Part shown: in pieces, positions 8,575-16,441 of the stretch
How positions within the stretch are numbered: position 1 is the stretch's first letter
Layout: every line of letters begins with the position of its first letter
Origin: Calditrichales bacterium MX18-03
GTDB taxonomy: Bacteria; Bacillota; Clostridia; Lutisporales; Lutisporaceae
Direction: 5' to 3'
DNA: 64,000 nt
Assembly (NCBI GenBank): GCA_021083345.1
Contig: JAJGRE010000001.1
Coordinates: forward strand, 372,001 to 436,000
The notes under the pieces: model-generated
What the model was told of the DNA's origin: nothing
Databases searched by the model: none
Seen by the model: the letters and a program-made list of their open reading frames with translations, nothing else
Translations under genes and position numbers: made by a program

Positions 8575-9327
8575 TCATTCCATCACATTCTTTGATGCGG
8601 CAAAGAAAACCCGGTCGCTTTCTGCCTCCGGGGCATCAAAGCTGAAAGCCTTAAATGCCTCAATACCTGAAAATCCTGCATGTGCCAGAAAACACTTCAG
8701 TCTGTCAACGGCATAGACCTTTTGTGTATGATGCTCTTCGAGCTTTTTGAAAAGCTGCCCTTGCGGCACAAAAAAGACCAGATCCATTTCCACCGTCTCA
8801 TTGCTTTCTATAAAATTATTGTTCCATATATAATGGATATTATTTTTCTCTTCGTAGAACACATTGTCGCCCAGTATGTGGCGCAGCTTGTATTCGCTGC
8901 TTATATCAAAAACGAAGATGCCATTTGGCTCCAGCAGATCAAAAACGGATTTGAAAAAACACTGCAATTCCGCTTCCTCAGTAATATAGTTGACACCGTC
9001 GCACATGCAGGTGACGGCATCAAACCTTTCATTCAACTGAAGCTTTGCCATGTCCTGGTTTAAAAATCTGATTTTCAGCCTTGCCTCCCTGGCCTTCTGC
9101 TCCGCCACTGCCAGCATCTCTGCCGACAGGTCCAGACCCCACATCCGGAAGCCCTTTCCTGCCAGGGGCAATGTGAGGTTTCCTGTTCCGCATGCCGCAT
9201 CCAGGATTTTCTGAGGCGTCCGTTCATACCTGCTGAAAATACCGGTCACATATGCCGCCCACGCTTCATAATCCACCTCGTCCATCAGCTGGTCATACAG
9301 ATCCGCCATATGCTGATAACTGTTCAT
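8575..9327 (-). CDS. Class I SAM-dependent methyltransferase
   Basis: A 250-residue methyltransferase with the SAM-binding motif I LDAACGTGNLTLPLAGKGF near residues 41-60, an acidic loop-2 (GLDLSAEML), DAVTCMCDGVNYITEE and FVFDISSEYKL. This pattern matches the small-molecule/unknown-substrate Methyltransf_25 type that commonly begins Y..MADLYDQLM. ATG 9327 is chosen because AGGGGG precedes it. The frame extends 14 codons further without a site. It overlaps no other gene and leads directly into hslO. The substrate is not predictable. Confidence 0.88.
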   Translation of the reverse strand: MNSYQHMADLYDQLMDEVDYEAWAAYVTGIFSRYERTPQKILDAACGTGNLTLPLAGKGFRMWGLDLSAEMLAVAEQKAREARLKIRFLNQDMAKLQLNERFDAVTCMCDGVNYITEEAELQCFFKSVFDLLEPNGIFVFDISSEYKLRHILGDNVFYEEKNNIHYIWNNNFIESNETVEMDLVFFVPQGQLFKKLEEHHTQKVYAVDRLKCFLAHAGFSGIEAFKAFSFDAPEAESDRVFFAASKNVME

Positions 9328-9369
9328 CCCATACCCCCTAACGAGAAAAGTTTTACTTTCCGGATACAA

Positions 9370-9399
9370 TAAACAAATAGCAGCTTCTCCCGCTGCTAT
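9370..9399 (-). terminator. Terminator after the SASP gene
   Basis: On the minus strand ATAGCAGC/GCTGCTAT with a 7-nt loop is followed by a T-rich tract (TTGTTTATT). It begins just after the stop of the small spore protein gene. Confidence 0.75.
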
Positions 9400-9401
9400 C
9401 C

Positions 9402-9605
9402 TTAAATCATATCGACCCTATCCACCTGCGCCGCATCAGCGGCCTTTTTCTTCCTGGTGATGATGCCGCCGATCCTTCCGGTCTCCTTGGCAGTCAGGCC
9501 TCCCCAGCCTACCTTCGACAGCTTTTCGCTGAGTCCCAGCTCGGCAGCCACCTCATATTTCATGATTTCCTCAGGTGTCAGCACTTTCTCCTTTTTTTTC
9601 TTCAT
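9402..9605 (-). CDS. Small acid-soluble spore protein, alpha/beta type
   Basis: A 67-residue spore DNA-binding protein. The family core is visible as EIMKYEVAAELGL near residue 13 and GRIGGIITRKKK near residue 43, matching the alpha/beta SASP pattern of KYE.A.ELG followed by G..GG.IT+. The insertion SEKLSKVGWGGLTAKET between the halves resembles the clostridial variants with an SLG/W.GLT element. The Lys-rich N-terminus is unusual. These proteins coat DNA in the forespore and protect it. The gene has a strong ribosome site (AAGGAGTGATGGT), its own terminator, and a sigma-G-like promoter about 60 bp upstream, which fits forespore expression. Confidence 0.88.
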   Translation of the reverse strand: MKKKKEKVLTPEEIMKYEVAAELGLSEKLSKVGWGGLTAKETGRIGGIITRKKKAADAAQVDRVDMI

Positions 9606-9663
9606 ACCATCACTCCTTGTGTGCTGTGGTTTCTGGCATTAATTTGCGCACCTTTACACAGGT

Positions 9664-9693
9664 TAGTATGAAGAAATATTCCAATTTTATTCA
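9664..9693 (-). promoter_or_regulatory. Sigma-G-like promoter of the SASP gene
   Basis: On the minus strand TGAATA (9693-9688), a 17-nt spacer and CATACTA (9670-9664) match the forespore sigma-G pattern (gnATR, then CATnnTA). The -10 box ends about 58 nt before the SASP start codon. Confidence 0.7.
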
Positions 9694-9721
9694 GATTTTG
9701 CTAATTCCCTCTAAGAGCTCC

Positions 9722-11008
9722 TTAATCCCTGAACAGGTACATGGATCTGCTTCTCCGCTTTTTCCTGGACATCCGGCCTACGATGAAGCCCAATGCAAAT
9801 CCCAGTACCAGAAGCACCGTACCCTGATACTTAAAGCCGGAAAATGTCCGTGCCATTGCTGCAAATGGATTCGGCTTCCTATCGCTATCTTTTGGCTCAG
9901 CAGCACTTGGAGCCGGTACAGCGGGTTTACTTTCTTCCCTTATATAGCCGTTGCTTTCAAGCCAGAAGCCCAGATAGGCGCCCTTTACCTCACTGTACAA
10001 AGCTTTAACGGCTTCTTCCAACGCCGCGGCATTGGCTATGGTATCGTAATACTGTATCTTGTCAAAAGCTGTCTTGTACCGCATCCGGTCAGGATAGACC
10101 TTGGTCAGGTCCAAGTCCTCCAGCTTTTCCAGATAGCCTATGTAATCGCCGCCCAGTCTCAAAGCTTCTGCCTGGGCCATCCTGACCTGCTCCGGCTCAA
10201 GCTTTGCGTCAAGAGGTGCAGCCAGGTATTCATCACAAAGCACTGACGCTTCAGTGAATTTTTTACCCACCACCGCCCGTGCGATAGCCTTGGGCTTTTT
10301 ATAAACGCTGGCCAGAAGCTTGCCGTATAGCAGCTTCTCAACCGGTTGATACCGCACTGTTATGCCGGACTGCCCTTCCATGGTCAGATTGACTTCGCCT
10401 GTATCGCTAAAGTGCTCATAAGGCAGCCCTTCCAGCGCAATCAGATCGTAGGGCCTGAAGGCTTCAGCTGCCAGCTTGAAAGGAAGCCTTGTCCCTTTGA
10501 TGACACCGGCATACCCCCTGCCTTCCAACAGCTTCAGCGTGTAGCTGTTATCCTTGTCCTGCGGTACGGCTGCACTCAAATCGATTTTGAAGGTGCGCGC
10601 CTCACCGGCGCCAATGTTGACATTAAATAAGAACCACAGCTTTTTCTCCGGTTCAATGCCCTGTACCCCATAGTTCCGCTGCAGGTATGCCTCGTCTCTT
10701 GTCCGGTATTTCACCTGGCTGCCGTCTACGGTAGGAACAAACCGGTGTATCCCGCTGTCCGGCACGCCGAATACCGCTTCAACCGCTGTACTGTCTTTAT
10801 TGAGAATCGTATATTCATAGACCGTCCGGACCTGGTCCTGGCTGACCGTAACGGTTTCACTGCCGGCAGCAACCTCTATGTTCAAATTCTTAAGGTTGTA
10901 TACACCGTAGTGATTATAGCCTTCAGGATCATCACCGTATACCGAAGCAGACAAAGCAAACAGCATACAGGCAACTAACAGAACGGCTGCATACATTTTT
11001 TTCTTCAT
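9722..11008 (-). CDS. Membrane-anchored exported protein of unknown function
   Basis: A 428-residue protein with a signal peptide (MKKKMYAAVLLVACMLFALSA), a large extracellular part and a C-terminal membrane helix (TVLLVLGFALGFIVGRM, about residues 397-413) followed by a basic tail (SRKKRRSRS), so it is predicted to be anchored at the C-terminus. The N-terminal half looks beta-rich (VTVSQDQVRTVYEYTILNKD), resembling an Ig-like or intermembrane fold. The second half (about residues 230-350) is helical. A Pro/Ala/Lys-rich linker precedes the helix. ATG 11008 follows AAGGGGTGAG. I do not recognise the family. The neighbours (SASP gene, peptidase) give no clear role. Confidence 0.8.
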   Translation of the reverse strand: MKKKMYAAVLLVACMLFALSASVYGDDPEGYNHYGVYNLKNLNIEVAAGSETVTVSQDQVRTVYEYTILNKDSTAVEAVFGVPDSGIHRFVPTVDGSQVKYRTRDEAYLQRNYGVQGIEPEKKLWFLFNVNIGAGEARTFKIDLSAAVPQDKDNSYTLKLLEGRGYAGVIKGTRLPFKLAAEAFRPYDLIALEGLPYEHFSDTGEVNLTMEGQSGITVRYQPVEKLLYGKLLASVYKKPKAIARAVVGKKFTEASVLCDEYLAAPLDAKLEPEQVRMAQAEALRLGGDYIGYLEKLEDLDLTKVYPDRMRYKTAFDKIQYYDTIANAAALEEAVKALYSEVKGAYLGFWLESNGYIREESKPAVPAPSAAEPKDSDRKPNPFAAMARTFSGFKYQGTVLLVLGFALGFIVGRMSRKKRRSRSMYLFRD

Positions 11009-11070
11009 TCGCTCACCCCTTTGTCAACAAATACTTCAGCCCACGCCCCATTCAGTCGGGGCACGGCCTG

Positions 11071-12228
11071 CTACAGACAAGCTTTATATAAATTATAGAA
11101 CAATTGAATCCCATATAGCAATATTTCTTCATTAAAATTAAACTTGTTGTTATGCAGTGAATGCACATGCCCCAATTCCGCATTGCGGCTGCCCAGCATA
11201 AAAAACAGTCCGGGAACCTGCTTCTGGTAGTAAGAAAAATCTTCGGATATGGTCTGTGGCTTGATAAGCTCCAGGTTCTCCTTTCCCGCTGCCTTTTCCA
11301 GCAATGCATACAAGCCCTCGTTATTGCACACGGCTGGATACATATCCCTTATTTCATATTCCAATCCGCATTCATAGGCTTCCGCAACAGACTGCATCAG
11401 CTTGATGATCCGGCCTCGGATCCGGCTGTAAGTCTCTTCGTTGAAGGCCCGCATGGTTCCTTCCAGGACGGCTTCACCGGCAAGCACATTGCGGCGCTCG
11501 CCGCATACCATCCTTCCGACGGTGACGACAGCCGGCTCCATCGGGTCAATATTCCTGCTGACCACCGACTGCATTGCCAAAGCCAGGCTCGCAGCCGCCA
11601 CGATGGCATCCTGTCCCTTATGGGGCATGGCGCCATGACAGCTTCGTCCCTTTATCCGGATATCGAATTCCCCTGTCTGTGCCATCATGGCCCCTGGCCG
11701 GCAGCCTACCAGCCCCTCCTGGACCTCGGGATAAATATGCAGTCCGAATATGGACTTTACACCGTACCGCTCCAGTACGCCGGACTTCACGATGGGCTCG
11801 GCGCCGCCCGGCCCTTCCTCGGCCGGCTGAAAGATAAACAGCAGATTTTTCTTTATCAGCTGCCTGTGCTCACTAAACAGCTTTGCCGTTCCCAGCAAAA
11901 TGGCGGTATGTCCGTCATGTCCGCAGGCATGCATGTAGCCCGGATGGGTCGAACAATACGGCATACCTGTCTGCTCTTCCACCGATAGGGCATCGATATC
12001 AGCCCGGAAAGCCACAGTCTCCGCTCCCGGTTCACCTGGCAGGTATCCGATAACGCCGGTACCGCCCACACCGACCTCCGCTTGGATGCCCAGCTGCCGC
12101 AGCTCTTTCAGTATCAGCTCTGTGGTCTTATGCTCCTCTGTTCCCGGTTCCGGTATCTGGTGAAGCTGTCTCCTGATGGAGACAGCATATTCCCTCAAGA
12201 CCTCTACACGATTTTCCACCTGTATCAA
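11071..12228 (-). CDS. M20-family amidohydrolase, candidate N-acetyl-diaminopimelate deacetylase
   Basis: A 385-residue M20D metallo-amidohydrolase. Motifs seen: RRQLHQIPEPG, the metal ligands in HACGHDGH (about residues 101-108), the catalytic/metal pair in QPAEEGPGG, GLHIYPE, and the dimer/substrate motif SCHGAMPHKGQDA. This group includes N-acyl amino acid hydrolases and the N-acetyl-L,L-diaminopimelate deacetylase that follows DapH in the acetylase lysine route. Because it diverges from a dap operon carrying dapH, the deacetylase role is attractive but inferred. The start is TTG 12228 behind GAGGTG. An inverted GC-rich repeat at 11038-11066 without a T-run lies beyond the stop. Confidence 0.85.
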   Translation of the reverse strand: MIQVENRVEVLREYAVSIRRQLHQIPEPGTEEHKTTELILKELRQLGIQAEVGVGGTGVIGYLPGEPGAETVAFRADIDALSVEEQTGMPYCSTHPGYMHACGHDGHTAILLGTAKLFSEHRQLIKKNLLFIFQPAEEGPGGAEPIVKSGVLERYGVKSIFGLHIYPEVQEGLVGCRPGAMMAQTGEFDIRIKGRSCHGAMPHKGQDAIVAAASLALAMQSVVSRNIDPMEPAVVTVGRMVCGERRNVLAGEAVLEGTMRAFNEETYSRIRGRIIKLMQSVAEAYECGLEYEIRDMYPAVCNNEGLYALLEKAAGKENLELIKPQTISEDFSYYQKQVPGLFFMLGSRNAELGHVHSLHNNKFNFNEEILLYGIQLFYNLYKACL

Positions 12229-12508
12229 TCTAACACCTCGTTTGTTTGATCATTTTTCATTCTCTCCTTGGCTGTATGGGATGCCGCAACAGCCGCTATG
12301 CTGTCTATTCTCTATTTTAAATGATATGCAGGCATTTTACAAATAAAGTAGGGGTGTTTATTGAAGTTTTATGCAGTTTGGGCCTTCACACTGCTGCCCT
12401 CTGCATATTATTGCATTTTTATACATATTCATGAGCTGTATGCATAAAGTACATTTCATCGAAAACATGCTAAAAGAAAAACATTCGGACAAATTTGTTG
12501 ATTTTGGG

Positions 12509-12538
12509 TTGACACACAAACAAATGCTGTGATAGTAT
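12509..12538 (+). promoter_or_regulatory. Promoter of the lysine operon
   Basis: A consensus -35 TTGACA (12509-12514), an 18-nt spacer and a -10 TAGTAT (12533-12538) place the transcript start about 25 nt upstream of the lysine riboswitch. Confidence 0.7.
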
Positions 12539-12567
12539 AGTTATAATTTAAAACCAAATCCCTAATT

Positions 12568-12773
12568 CTGGAGATAGAGGCGCACTTCTTAAAGAGTATG
12601 TTTATTCATTCCTACCCGATCAGTTAATGGCTGTCAGGGCAAGGTTGGTGGCAGACCGGATGAACAGAAAGGTAAAAGTGCCGAAGGCGAAAGCTTGCCA
12701 CAGGCTTGCGACCTGGTCCCGACGTGAACAACGGCCGGACTGTCACCGCCCCAAAGGCGGTGGAGAGCTATAC
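12568..12773 (+). ncRNA. Lysine riboswitch (L-box)
   Basis: The leader carries the conserved L-box elements in order: AGATAGAGGCGC, then AAAGAGTATG, a stem with GAAAGGTAAAAGTGCCGAAG, the GACGTGAACAACGGC segment, GGACTGTCACCG, and a closing GGAGAGCTAT whose CTAT pairs with ATAG at 12574-12577 to form P1. It precedes asd, the first gene of a five-gene lysine/diaminopimelate operon. A rho-independent terminator 60 nt downstream suggests control by premature termination when lysine binds. Confidence 0.93.
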
Positions 12774-12833
12774 ATGGATTGGTGTATTTGTTCAGCTTTG
12801 CTTTGTTTTGCTCTGGACAGATATATTCATTCA

Positions 12834-12869
12834 TGTCAGCCTATATCGAAAGGTATGCTGGCATTTTTT
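12834..12869 (+). terminator. Riboswitch-controlled terminator
   Basis: The stem TGTCAGC/GCTGGCA with partial inner pairing, followed by six T, lies between the lysine riboswitch and the asd start. It is the likely expression platform. The antiterminator pairing was not resolved by eye. Confidence 0.75.
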
Positions 12870-12953
12870 ATTTGTATTATATCCCGGCGTACGCATTCAG
12901 CAGAAAAAGAATATAATAATAGAAGGGATTTATTCGAATAGGAGGTATTTGTA

Positions 12954-13943
12954 GTGAAGAAATACAACGTAGCAGTCGTCGGCGCCACCGGCATGGTGGG
13001 CAGAATGTTCCTGAAGGTGCTGGAAGAGAAAAAATTCCCCATCGACAACTTTTATGCCTTTTCAAGCGCCAAATCGGCAGGCAGTAAAATTGAGTTCGAC
13101 GGCAGGGAATATACGGTAGAAGAATTGACTGAGCAGTCCTTTGACCGGCCTATCGACATTGCGCTCTTTTCAGCCGGAGGATCTACCAGTCTTAAATATG
13201 CGCCCATTGCAGCCTCAAAGGGCGTGATGGTTGTGGACAATAGCAGCGCCTGGAGAATGGATAAGGACGTACCTTTGGTGGTACCGGAAGTGAACCCCCA
13301 GGATATAGAATGGCACAAGGGCATCATTGCCAACCCCAATTGCTCCACCATTCAGGCTGTGGTCGCCTTGAAGCCGCTGCATGACAAATACCGGATCAAG
13401 CGGATCGTGTACTCTACGTACCAGTCGGTTTCGGGCACCGGCGTCAAAGGTGTTTCGGACCTGGAGGAGGGCTTGAAGGGTAATCCCCCGAAGACCTATC
13501 CCCACCCCATAGCCGGCAACTGCCTGCCCCATATTGATGTTTTCCTCGATAACGGCTATACCAAGGAAGAAATGAAAATGATCGAAGAAACAAGAAAGAT
13601 CATGGGTGACGATACATTGAGGATCACAGCTACTACCGTACGGGTTCCGGTGCTTTACAGCCATTCCGAATCCGTCAACGTGGAATTTGAAAACGACTTC
13701 GACCTGGATGAATTGAAAGCGCTCCTCCAAAATAGCCCTGGCATCATCGTGGAGGATGACGTATCGAAAAACCTATACCCCCTGGCTTTAAACGCAGCAG
13801 GCAAAAACGAAGTCTTCGTCGGCAGGATCCGCAGGGACTACTCGGTGGACAACGGAATAAACCTATGGGTGGTTGCAGATAATGTAAGGAAAGGTGCGGC
13901 AGCCAATGCCGTACAAATAGCTGAACTTTTGATCAACCGGTAG
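12954..13943 (+). CDS. asd: Aspartate-semialdehyde dehydrogenase
   Basis: A 329-residue enzyme reducing aspartyl phosphate to aspartate semialdehyde with NADPH, the second step of the aspartate pathway. The N-terminal nucleotide-binding motif is VAVVGATGMVG, and the catalytic cysteine lies in IANPNCSTIQ (about residue 128). RITATTVRVPV and the catalytic-His region around GHSE-like LYSHSESVNVE are present. It begins with GTG at 12954 behind AGGAGG. The gene opens the operon asd-dapA-dapB-dapH-lysC below a lysine riboswitch. Its placement before dapA is usual in Clostridia. A structured spacer follows the stop. Confidence 0.96.
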   Translation: MKKYNVAVVGATGMVGRMFLKVLEEKKFPIDNFYAFSSAKSAGSKIEFDGREYTVEELTEQSFDRPIDIALFSAGGSTSLKYAPIAASKGVMVVDNSSAWRMDKDVPLVVPEVNPQDIEWHKGIIANPNCSTIQAVVALKPLHDKYRIKRIVYSTYQSVSGTGVKGVSDLEEGLKGNPPKTYPHPIAGNCLPHIDVFLDNGYTKEEMKMIEETRKIMGDDTLRITATTVRVPVLYSHSESVNVEFENDFDLDELKALLQNSPGIIVEDDVSKNLYPLALNAAGKNEVFVGRIRRDYSVDNGINLWVVADNVRKGAAANAVQIAELLINR

Positions 13944-13950
13944 ATAATCA

Positions 13951-14012
13951 GAAAGGGGCATTCCTTAACGTAAAAGGAATACCTTCTGCTCGAGCCAGGT
14001 GTGTCCCTTTTC
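13951..14012 (+). other. Structured asd-dapA spacer, predicted three-way junction
   Basis: An outer stem GAAAGGGG (13951-13958) pairs with CCCTTTTC (14005-14012, one G-U). It encloses a hairpin ATTCCTT/AAGGAAT (13960-13966 and 13974-13980) and a second hairpin around CTG/CAG near 13986-13998. There is no T-run after the outer stem, so it is not an ordinary terminator. It could protect or process the mRNA between asd and dapA. Confidence 0.5.
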
Positions 14013-14036
14013 ATTAGTAATTAAGGAGGAAGAGTT

Positions 14037-14924
14037 ATGGCATTATTCAGAGGCTCAGGTGTAGCGATCGTAACCCCCTTTAACGACAGCGGCGTGGATT
14101 TCCAGAGACTGGGTGAGCTATTGGAGTGGCATGTGGAGCAGGGTACCGACGCCATCATTATTTGCGGTACCACCGGAGAAGCACCTACCATGTCCGATGA
14201 CGAGAAAAAAGCGGCTTATAAATTTACTGTGGAAAAAATCGCGGGAAGGATCCCCGTTATCGCCGGAACAGGCAGTAATGATACGCATCATTCCATCGAA
14301 CTGTCAAAATATGCAGAAAGTGTAGGCTGTGACGGCGTCCTATGCGTGACACCCTACTACAACAAGACAACGCAAAAGGGCTTGATAGCGCATTATACGG
14401 CTATAGCAGACGCCATCAGCATCCCGGTCATCGTCTACAATGTCCCGGGCAGAACGGGACTCAATGTCAATGCCGATACCCTGAAGGTACTGGCACAGCA
14501 CAAGAATATAGCAGCTGTCAAGGAAGCCAGCGGCAATATCAGCCAGGTGGTGGATATCGGCCTCTTCTGCGGTGATGACTTTGCCATGTATTCCGGCAAC
14601 GACGACCAGGTGGTGCCTCTGCTTTCCGTAGGCGGCATCGGTGTTATTTCAGTCGTGGCAAATATTGACCCGAAGGTCATGCATGATATGGTCGTGAGCT
14701 ACTTGGACGGCGATGTCAAACGTGCAATGGCGCTTCAGCTGAAGATTAAAGCGCTGAACGACGCATTATTCTGCGAAGTCAATCCCATTCCCGTGAAAAC
14801 GGCAATGAACCTAATCGGCCTGGATGCAGGCAAGCTCAGACTGCCATTGGTGGAAATGAGCGACAAGAACCTGGAGTATCTGAGGAAAACGCTGGTCGAT
14901 TACGGCTTCAGCCTTAGGGGGTAA
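14037..14924 (+). CDS. dapA: 4-hydroxy-tetrahydrodipicolinate synthase
   Basis: A 295-residue TIM-barrel aldolase that condenses pyruvate with aspartate semialdehyde. Motifs: [17 protein letters not shown] near residues 41-57, [35 protein letters not shown] with the catalytic Tyr, YNVPGRTG, and the Schiff-base lysine in [10 protein letters not shown] (about residue 162). The size is normal. ATG 14037 follows AAGGAGGAAGAG. It lies in the lysine operon, 3 nt before dapB, with the dapB ribosome site overlapping its end. Confidence 0.98.
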   Translation: MALFRGSGVAIVTPFNDSGVDFQRLGELLEWHVEQGTDAIIICGTTGEAPTMSDDEKKAAYKFTVEKIAGRIPVIAGTGSNDTHHSIELSKYAESVGCDGVLCVTPYYNKTTQKGLIAHYTAIADAISIPVIVYNVPGRTGLNVNADTLKVLAQHKNIAAVKEASGNISQVVDIGLFCGDDFAMYSGNDDQVVPLLSVGGIGVISVVANIDPKVMHDMVVSYLDGDVKRAMALQLKIKALNDALFCEVNPIPVKTAMNLIGLDAGKLRLPLVEMSDKNLEYLRKTLVDYGFSLRG

Positions 14925-14927
14925 AAC

Positions 14928-15695
14928 ATGATCAATATACTAATGAACGGCTGCAACGGTAAAATGGGGCAGGTCATTACCCGGCTATCCAAGGAGCATC
15001 CTGACATGCAGATTGTAGCGGGTGTTGATAAGAACCCGGAGCTGCATGCCAATCCCTACCCCGTTTTTGAAAGCCTCCAGTCAGTACAGGATATTCGCGT
15101 GGATGTGGTACTGGACTTTTCACATCCCAGTACCCTTCCCTCACTTATTGCCTTTTGCCTGGAGCGAGAGGCTGCACTTGTCGTGGGTACCACCGGCCTT
15201 TCAGAAGCGGATTATGGGCAAATGAGACAAGCATCGGAAAGGATGGCTGTCTTTACATCCGCCAATATGTCTTACGGCGTCGCCGTGTTTATGGACCTGG
15301 CAGTCAAAGCGGCGGCAGCTCTGGCAGAAACCTTCGACATCGAAATGCTGGAGAAGCACCACAACGAGAAGAAGGATGCCCCCAGCGGCACGGCCCTGAT
15401 GGTTGCCAATGCAATCAATGAGCAGCTCAACCATTCCATGCAGTATGTCTTTGACCGTTCAGAGGTCACTGAGAAGCGCAAAAAGAATGAGATCGGCATA
15501 TCCTCCATCCGAGGTGGTACCATCCCGGGCGAGCATACCGTATACTATGCCGGCAAGGATGAGATCATTGAGATCAGGCACTCTGCACTTTCTAGAGATA
15601 TTTTCGGCAGGGGCGCATTAAGGGCGGCCCGGTATATCGTAACAAAGGAAAAAGGCTTTTATAATATGAAATCCATGTTGAAGGAGTTGATATAG
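14928..15695 (+). CDS. dapB: 4-hydroxy-tetrahydrodipicolinate reductase
   Basis: A 255-residue NAD(P)H-dependent reductase making tetrahydrodipicolinate. The nucleotide-binding loop is [10 protein letters not shown] near residue 7. [20 protein letters not shown] and [15 protein letters not shown] follow, then the substrate-binding [15 protein letters not shown] (about residues 143-158) and [15 protein letters not shown]. The family motifs [11 protein letters not shown] are intact. The start lies 3 nt after dapA and uses AGGGGG overlapping the dapA stop. The stop is followed one base later by the TTG start of dapH, so the two are translationally coupled. Confidence 0.97.
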   Translation: MINILMNGCNGKMGQVITRLSKEHPDMQIVAGVDKNPELHANPYPVFESLQSVQDIRVDVVLDFSHPSTLPSLIAFCLEREAALVVGTTGLSEADYGQMRQASERMAVFTSANMSYGVAVFMDLAVKAAAALAETFDIEMLEKHHNEKKDAPSGTALMVANAINEQLNHSMQYVFDRSEVTEKRKKNEIGISSIRGGTIPGEHTVYYAGKDEIIEIRHSALSRDIFGRGALRAARYIVTKEKGFYNMKSMLKELI

Positions 15696-15696
15696 A

Positions 15697-16428
15697 TTGA
15701 GCACCAATACTCCCTCCTCCCTTTTTGACCTGACGGACCCTTATCAGATTGCAGCCTATATCAAGCAGGCAAAAAAAGTGACACCGGTCAAGGCATACAT
15801 CGACGGCGCCCTTGACGGACTGGATACCGGCGCTATCAAAGCTTTCGGCGGCGGTACCTTCTGGATCCTCTTCGGAGAGCATTCGGAGGTTGAAGCTTTC
15901 ATAAAGCAGCATCAAGATAAGATCAATAAATTCGAGATAGAGTTCGACCGGCGGAATTCCGCTATCCCGCTTCTTGATACGCGGTATGTGGAAGCACGGA
16001 TCGAGCCGGGCGCCATGATCCGGGAAGGCGTTTCCATCCATAAGAATGTGGTGGTCATGATGGGCGCCGTTATCAACATCGGCGCAGAAATCGGCGAAAA
16101 CACCATGATCGATATGAACGCCGTCCTTGGCGCAAGGGCGACGGTAGGGAAAAACTGCCACATCGGCGCAGGTGCCGTATTGGCAGGGGTATTGGAGCCG
16201 CCCAGCGCGGCACCCGTCATCATCGAGGACCATGTGTTGGTAGGCGCCAATGCGGTTGTGCTGGAAGGGGTCCGCGTCGGCAAAGGCGCCGTCGTAGCGG
16301 CAGGTTCCATTGTCACACGTGATGTCGAGCCGGAAACCGTGGTTGCCGGCATTCCGGCAAGACCGATCAAAAAAGTGCAGGAGCTGGCCGGTGACAAGAA
16401 TAAAATATTAGATGATCTTAGAGGTTAG
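15697..16428 (+). CDS. dapH: Tetrahydrodipicolinate N-acetyltransferase
   Basis: A 243-residue acyltransferase that acetylates tetrahydrodipicolinate using acetyl-CoA, committing the cell to the acetylase branch of diaminopimelate synthesis. The N-terminal 90 residues form the DapH-specific domain ([13 protein letters not shown]). A left-handed beta-helix of hexapeptide repeats follows ([52 protein letters not shown]), ending [12 protein letters not shown]. The start is TTG 15697, one base after the dapB stop, so coupling explains the weak start. The aminotransferase of this branch is absent from the window. A deacetylase candidate lies divergently upstream. Confidence 0.95.
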   Translation: MSTNTPSSLFDLTDPYQIAAYIKQAKKVTPVKAYIDGALDGLDTGAIKAFGGGTFWILFGEHSEVEAFIKQHQDKINKFEIEFDRRNSAIPLLDTRYVEARIEPGAMIREGVSIHKNVVVMMGAVINIGAEIGENTMIDMNAVLGARATVGKNCHIGAGAVLAGVLEPPSAAPVIIEDHVLVGANAVVLEGVRVGKGAVVAAGSIVTRDVEPETVVAGIPARPIKKVQELAGDKNKILDDLRG

Positions 16429-16441
16429 GAAGTGAACAAGA

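Noticed and set aside
12405-12460. Imperfect inverted repeat TTTATACATA/TATGCATAAA upstream of the lysine promoter
   Set aside because: 9 of 10 match but AT-rich and without a recognised regulator consensus; could be chance.
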